Of a stretch of DNA of 64,000 bases, positions 58,982-64,000 are shown piece after piece; within the stretch, counting starts at the first letter, position 1; every line of letters starts with the position of its first letter. The DNA comes from Fulvia fulva. Lineage: Eukaryota > Ascomycota > Dothideomycetes > Mycosphaerellales > Mycosphaerellaceae. A program made the translations under genes and the position numbers. The notes beneath the pieces are model-generated. The model did no database searches, was not told the origin of the DNA, and worked only from the letters and a program-made list of their open reading frames with translations. The stretch is taken from NCBI RefSeq assembly GCF_020509005.1, contig NC_063012.1:5828001-5892000 (forward strand), in the 5' to 3' direction.

Positions 58982-60432
58982 TTAAAGCTTTGCGCCCGAG
59001 CCCTTCTCCAACTCCTTCAGCTTCTTTTGATAGTTCTTGCCCAGCTGCCGTACCATCAGATCAAGCATGACATCTTCCGAGCCGCCTGGAATGCGGTTTC
59101 CGTTGACTTCACGCCACATTCTTTCCGCGATTTCACCTTGTCCACTTCTGGTATATCCATTACCGCCGAACAGCAGGACTGCACAATCAGCACACTCCTT
59201 CAGGACCTGGGTTGGATCATTGCAATCAGTATCTTTATCTCCATCACTCAGAAAGAAAGGACCGCTACTCACGATTCCGGCCTGGGCCTTGCAAGCAGCC
59301 GTCAGGCCTCCGAGTTCTCTATCGGCATCTTCCTTCTTCATTTGAGTCATCTGATACACGAACTGCTCAATCCAAGCCTGCTGGCTCTCAAGTATCGTTC
59401 CAGCCTTTGCCAGTCGGTGCCGCACTACAGGTTGTTCAAACAGTGTCTTTCCGAAAGCCTCCCGCTTCAGGACGTATGCAAATGCAGCAGAAAGTGCCAC
59501 TCGGGCTTGTCGTGTCGTGCCAATCGCGATCGTGAGACGCTCATGGTTGAAGTTGGTCATAATGTACTGGCTCGCGGTCAGTATGTTGCTTAAGCTGATG
59601 TCGTGGCTCTACTCACCCGCATGCCCTGGCCTTCCTCGCCGATTAGATTCTCGACCGGAACTTCGACATCGTCGAGCTCGATAAAGGTGGTGCCTGCGGA
59701 TATCTGCCCTTGGACCTTAAGGCGTCGCATTTCAACGCCCTTGTGCCCTTTCAACGGCACTACAAGCATTGACAGCCCACCTGGACCTGGACCGCCGGTG
59801 CGGACAGCCATGGCCGCATTATCAGACCAGTAGGCATTCGTAATCCACTTTTTGGTACCGTTGACAATGTACTTCTTTCCATCCTTACTTTTCACGGCAG
59901 TCGTTTGTATGTTGGCAACATCACTGCCTGCGTCAGGTTCAGTGATGGCAATACAAGTCCTCATTTCGCCGCGCAATAGCCCTGGTAGGAACCGCTTCTT
60001 AAGTTGCTCGTTGCCAAACTTGATGATTGGAGGAACACCGAATGCGATGCCAGTAGTGAGACTGCCTGATGGACCTGTCAAGCCACTGCGCAACATCTCG
60101 TTGCCGTATATGTAGTTGTGCCAGTACGTAAAGTCTTCGACTTTCACCCCGAGAACGTCGTGGATGCCTGCATCCTTCAATTCGCGGACAGGCAGTGGAG
60201 AGGGAAGTGATGGTATCAACATTCGGTTCTGTGCGAATTCCTTGAAGACATGCTCTGGCACGGTCTCTTCCTTTTCCCATTCCCAGGCATTCTTCGTGAG
60301 GTGCTCCGTGATGAATTCGCGACATTTACGCTGCCATTGTTGGAGTTCTGGTGTGTACCATGGAACTGGCAGACCTAATGCGTATGGTGGCTCGGAGAAA
60401 GGTATTGGGACTTCTGCAGGTATTGTAGCCAT
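58982..60432 (-). CDS. Acyl-CoA dehydrogenase family protein (444 aa, three exons)
   Basis: Exons 60432-59617, 59566-59273 and 59206-58982; introns 50 and 66 bp (both with GTGAGT donors). The second intron is a multiple of three, has no stop in frame and lies in phase 0, so retention would insert 22 residues. Splicing it gives AGIVLKECADCAVLLFGG, which fits the family. Conserved parts: ITEPDAGSDVANIQTTA (flavin region), YIVNGTKKWITNAYWSDNAA, FIELDDVEVPVENLIGEEGQ, NHERLTIA, GGNGYTRSGQGEIAERMWRE, NRIPGGSEDVMLDL. The N-terminus (PYALGLPVPWYTPELQQWQR) is fungal-type and lacks a clear mitochondrial presequence. Catalysis is FAD-linked alpha-beta dehydrogenation of an acyl-CoA; the exact chain length is not predictable. 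Peroxisomal signals are not evident. Confidence 0.9.
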
Positions 60433-60679
60433 GTTGGCGATTATAGATCGCGACCTGGCGATCGTTCAGGGGACTCAGCTGTTTGATTGATCAGAGGAAA
60501 CACTGCACAGTGCGAAGTTGCAGGACAAGTTGTCCTGCGAGTCGTGAGCAACGATACGATAGTGGAGCTGTGGGGATGCCCGGGTCTGTCTTTGCCGAGG
60601 TGGAAGTCGGGTCAGTGTCGCGTGTCAGCCCTGTTGCTTTTCGAAATTATTCCCAGGGTATATCCATCGGGAACACATG

Positions 60680-62328
60680 TCAGCCCAAAGCGACGATGTC
60701 GGGGAGCTCCCGAACATTAATGACTTGCCTGGTATCAAGGTCCAGGATCCTCGCCGTACCTAGATTCAGCAATCCCGTAGACACGGTGCGAAACCACAGC
60801 TGCGCTTCGAAGCAAGCACCTGATGCTAGAGGACCGACACGGAATTCAGGAGATCGAACATATACGTCCAGTGGCTTTGTAGACTCCAATGGCGGCACGC
60901 TGAAGATCTTCGCGACAAGTCCTGCATCAACGGCTGTAGCTTGTGTTGAGCTTGCGGTCTTTGGTTGGCGATGTTGCAGCACAAGGACAACAAACCGTCT
61001 TGTCCTGGAGGATTGGTTGCTGCACTGAAGGTCTATGGCAAATTCGGAGTCTTTTGCAACCGTGGCAGGCCCTGAGATGCTGATCATGATTGCATTCTCG
61101 TCTGCTGTAGACTTCTGGGTGGCTTCGAAAGATATCGTGCCGGAGCCTGACTGTGTTGAGCTGCCTCGCTGGTGCGCTGACATGCCACTCAGTGGACCAG
61201 ACCAGTGATACTCGGATCTCGCCTGAGGCGTGCTTAAGTTCACCTGTGCTTGCCAGTTCAGCTCGAAGTCGATCGTGGAACCTTGGTCAAGGAGAGCTTT
61301 CGCGGTCACCGTGACCGACAAGGACTGGGTATTGTTGATTGGCGCAGTATGCCTGGTGTCCCGGTAGATCTTGTAGACCACGACCGTTTCGTCGCCACCT
61401 TGAGTCGCAAGCGGCAAGTTGAAAGCTGTCAAATGCTCGACTTTGGCATGCGAGACCTCGACTGCAACACGGCTGATCGTCACTACTCCTGCAATGATCC
61501 GTGAGGTTTCCAGGTGTAGGCTTGCGACAACGGCGTCTGGAAGTGACGAATATCTAATCTTGGTGAAAAGTGCGAGGACGGCAGGAAAGGCTCGTCTTGT
61601 TGCACCTCGGATTGGCTTTACGGCATCGTGGAGACGAGGTGCGCGTGGTGCGACTTTCGTGATCCTGCTTTCAGGTAGCGAGAGGCCTGTATGTTTCAGT
61701 GCTGGGTCGAATTGAAGCGGCTCAAGCACATTTGCTGGCAAAGGCTCGAAGCTCTTCAAGTATTCAGGATGCGCTCCCTGCAGGCCCCTCGTATTCTCGT
61801 TCGCGATCGTCAGATTGGCAGTGAAGTAGATGGCCGGTCGGTGGAGTCTGACGCGAGGACGTGAAAGACGTAACGATGGCCTCCAGACGACATATGCCTT
61901 GTCCCCGACAGTGACTAGCTGTTCATAGGTGTCCGCAGCGAGAGTCTTCGAGTCGAGGTCATGCTTTCCAGAAGCTGAGGCAGCGTTGCCGCCCCCTTGA
62001 GGCACTGCATCTGTTGCGTGAGCGGACAGCACTATTTCGAGACTTGGTAGAGTCTCTTGGAGCCTGGCCTGCGCTTCCGATGTTCGCAAGACCAGGACGA
62101 TGTTGGCCTGCTCGTCTGTCGTGCTGCGTCAGTAAGGCGTAGCTGTGCGAAGTGCCGTCGGGCCATACCGAAGAACAGATTTCGTCTCGCTGGAGCGCGA
62201 AAGATGTCGTCCGGCAAGCCACCGCGGAGCAGCTTCACAACATCAAAGTCTGGGCTTCGGGGCAGCAATACGTCCAGATGGGACTCCTTTGCGAGCGCCT
62301 CAAAGTACGTTGGGTCTGGGTCCGCCAT
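60680..62328 (-). CDS. Probable TRAPP complex subunit Trs65-like (531 aa, two exons)
   Basis: Exons 62328-62169 and 62115-60680. The 53-bp intron (GTATGG donor, TACTGAC branch, ACAG) restores FFDEQANIVLVLRTSEAQ. The C-terminal motif INVRELPDIVA and the Ig-like beta-rich C-terminal half (LSVTVTAKALL; ENAIMISISGPATVAKDSEF; FVVLVLQHRQP; YVRSPEFRVGPL) resemble fungal Trs65. That subunit joins TRAPPII, the exchange complex for Ypt/Rab GTPases at the late Golgi. Charge and length (about 530) are compatible. The assignment rests mainly on the C-terminal motif and overall beta-sandwich look, so it is moderate. Immediately upstream and divergent is Mms2. Confidence 0.6.
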
Positions 62329-62691
62329 TGTCACGGCACGGAGGCATTGAACGTGCGCGAGGATTGCGCATTGTACATGTTGGCGGCTCCCACGTTGACG
62401 CAGTGGATCCTCCATCAAGCCAGCAAGCCAGCGCGAAGGACAAGGAAGGGCACATGCCGATGCAGATGCAGATGCAGATGGGGGTCTGAACCTGCCCTGA
62501 GACAAGCACAAGCACCCCACTAGATCTACACACACATTGATGTTCACTGCACCACTGCCGTCACTTCACAAACGACAGCACATCTTTTGCTTCTGTTGCT
62601 ACTCCTCTCCACGACAACGCCGCCTGCGTGCACTGATATACGGCCATCACCAATCCATCGATTGCGAGCACATCTGACAAGAGGCGACATC
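62329..62691. other. Divergent promoter with (GATGCA)n
   Basis: It serves Trs65-like (-) and Mms2 (+). A GATGCA repeat is seen at about 62,459-62,480, otherwise nothing. Confidence 0.5.
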
Positions 62692-63283
62692 ATGGGAGCG
62701 AAAGTACCGCGCAACTTTCGTCTGCTAGAGGAGTTGGAGAAGGGCGAGAAAGGCTTGGGTGCTGGTCAGGCTTACAAGATATGGCGACGATGGAAGCATA
62801 GACACTGATCTTGGGATAGAGGCATGCTCGTACGGCCTAGACGAGGGCGATGATCTTCTCATGACCAACTGGAACGGCACCATTCTTGGTCCACCCCACG
62901 TGCGTTCACGTGCTTGCAGTCGATCACGAGGATGCAGATACTGAATTGCTACATTACAGAGCGTCCACGAGAACAGAATATACTCCCTCAAGATCATATG
63001 TGGATCAAACTATCCAGACTCACCACCAGAGGTCACTTTCATCAGCAAGGTCAACCTTCCGTGCCTCGATCAGCGTACTGGCAAGGTAGGAACCAATGCG
63101 TCATGAAATATTCGCCTCGATTGTTGTTGACGCTCTCAACAGGTCGACCTCACGAAGCTTCCAACACTCAGCACATGGAAGCGCGACTTCACCATGGAAA
63201 CGGTGCTCATCGAGATCCGACGATACATGGCTGCACCAGCGAACAAGAAGTTACCTCAGCCACCTGAAGGAACAAACTTCTAA
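62692..63283 (+). CDS. MMS2: Ubiquitin-conjugating enzyme variant Mms2 (139 aa, four exons)
   Basis: Exons 62692-62764, 62820-62899, 62960-63085 and 63143-63283; introns 55, 60 and 57 bp. The joined frame gives 139 residues. Family strings: MGAKVPRNFRLLEELEKGEK, GLGAEACSYGLDEGD, MTNWNGTILGPPHSVHENRI, KIICGSNYPDSPPEVTFISK, KVDLTKLPTLSTWKRDFTME. There is no active-site Cys of a UBC fold, as expected for a UEV. Mms2 pairs with Ubc13 to build Lys63-linked ubiquitin chains in error-free DNA damage tolerance (PCNA). The first intron starts GTCAGG, an unusual donor, but it restores the conserved GAEACSYGL, so it is accepted. All junctions keep the frame (phases 1, 0, 0). Confidence 0.95.
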
Positions 63284-63495
63284 CTGGCTCCTTCTACCCT
63301 TCATCGGTCTACGGCAGTATTGATCCATTTTGTCCTAGCATGGCCCAGGCGCGGAGTTATGCTGCAGGGAGTGGTCTTCCTCAGCAGCATGGATCTTGGA
63401 CGACAGTTTGAGGTGCTCTCTACTCTATGTCTATGCTTGTCTAGCCACTTGACAATAGGCTGGCATGGCAGGGAATCTCGCAGACGACTGCGAAA
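63284..63495. other. Short intergenic between convergent genes
   Basis: 212 bp with no feature; MMS2 and the thioesterase gene converge here. Confidence 0.5.
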
Positions 63496-64000
63496 TCAAG
63501 TGGTGCTATACACTCCCGCCATTTGTTTGGCATGTTTTGGCTCGATGAACAATGCCTCTGCTTCCACAAGTGGTGTGCCAGCACCATCCTCCTCGCCCAA
63601 CAGCTCAATCCAGCCTTTCACCCATGCTTTGCGTCCTTCCACCTTGGTGGTTTGAGCTTTCAAGACAACGTAGCTACTGCCAGGACATGGCACGCGATAA
63701 TCGATCTTCAAGCTAGCAGTCACACCCACCTTGTTGGGCAGAGCTGGAAAGCAAGCACGCGCCAATCCCTCGTCCAGCATTGTAGCCAACAGGCCGCCGT
63801 GCACAACATCAGGGTGTCCACACAATGCAGGTCCAAGATATGATATCTGTACGAGCGTAGGAAGGTCTGCTTCTTTCTCACTGAAGTTGAGAGGTGGGAC
63901 CTCGATTTTGTTGTCTCCCAACAGTGTTCCTCCCGTGAGATTGTGTGGTCGCATAGCGGGAGGAATCTTCATGTGTGGTCGGCTTTCCACCATTCCTTCC
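63496..64000 (-). CDS. Hotdog-fold thioesterase (4HBT/THEM4-like), 3' part only
   Basis: The frame is open at the window end and stops at 63496. The visible residues include a hotdog core: LCGHPDVVHGGLLATMLDEG is the conserved His-x-x-x-x-His-Gly-Gly-x-x-x-x-x-x-Asp/Glu segment of PaaI/THEM-type thioesterases, and VTASLKIDYRVPCPGSSYVV is the following strand. The enzyme should hydrolyse a thioester such as an acyl-CoA. An in-frame Met (MVESRPHMKIPP, at about 63,993) could be the start, but the fungal family usually extends further upstream, so I treat it as truncated by the window end. Confidence 0.8.
   Translation of the reverse strand, partial: EGMVESRPHMKIPPAMRPHNLTGGTLLGDNKIEVPPLNFSEKEADLPTLVQISYLGPALCGHPDVVHGGLLATMLDEGLARACFPALPNKVGVTASLKIDYRVPCPGSSYVVLKAQTTKVEGRKAWVKGWIELLGEEDGAGTPLVEAEALFIEPKHAKQMAGVYSTT

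Overview
The window looks like a chromosome segment of a filamentous ascomycete (Pezizomycotina; Dothideomycetes is my guess, not proven). Host genes have short introns (47-74 bp in nearly all cases) with GT...AG ends and CTRAC-like branch points. Their products are typical fungal housekeeping proteins. The left 27.5 kb carries the scar of repeat-induced point mutation (RIP): CpA/TpG is almost absent, TpA is in great excess, CpG is kept, and Trp/Gln codons have become stops.

Bases 1 to about 27,500 are a nest of dead retrotransposons with no host gene. A Ty3/Gypsy chromovirus on the + strand (Gypsy-1) is split by a full-length Tad-like LINE (LINE-1) bounded by a 15-bp target duplication. A reverse-strand Gypsy (Gypsy-2) is split by a second, much younger LINE (LINE-2) bounded by a duplication of up to 18 bp. 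A 5'-truncated Copia pol is split by a complete Gypsy with a chromodomain (Gypsy-3) that has two 184-bp LTRs and a 5-bp duplication TTAGC. RIP ends abruptly at about 27,500, where an un-mutated Tc1/mariner transposase frame begins.

From about 30 kb the window is gene-dense. In order it holds: two tandem SREBP-type bHLH regulators; a Nug1/GNL3-like ribosome-biogenesis protein whose GTPase domain is missing; NAA15 (NatA auxiliary subunit, -); a Kin1/MARK-type kinase (-); a GPATCH1-like G-patch protein (+); a CorA-like transporter (-); a GNAT acetyltransferase (+); ribosomal protein uL1/L10a (+); ARF1 (+); a nucleoside hydrolase (-); SUMO (+); a succinyl-CoA ligase alpha-beta fusion with a degenerate beta half (-); a small conserved coiled-coil protein (+); an acyl-CoA dehydrogenase (-); a probable TRAPP subunit Trs65 (-); the Ubc variant Mms2 (+); and the 3' part of a hotdog thioesterase (-) cut by the window end.

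The genes do not form an obvious pathway cluster. Themes that recur are translation and ribosome assembly (Nug1-like, uL1, NatA), membrane traffic and polarity (ARF1, Trs65, Kin1) and ubiquitin-like modification (SUMO, Mms2). The points most worth checking are the GTPase-less Nug1-like gene, the alpha-beta succinyl-CoA ligase fusion, and the bHLH pair with twin E-boxes beside the transposon block. All exon models were built by eye from splice signals and family motifs.
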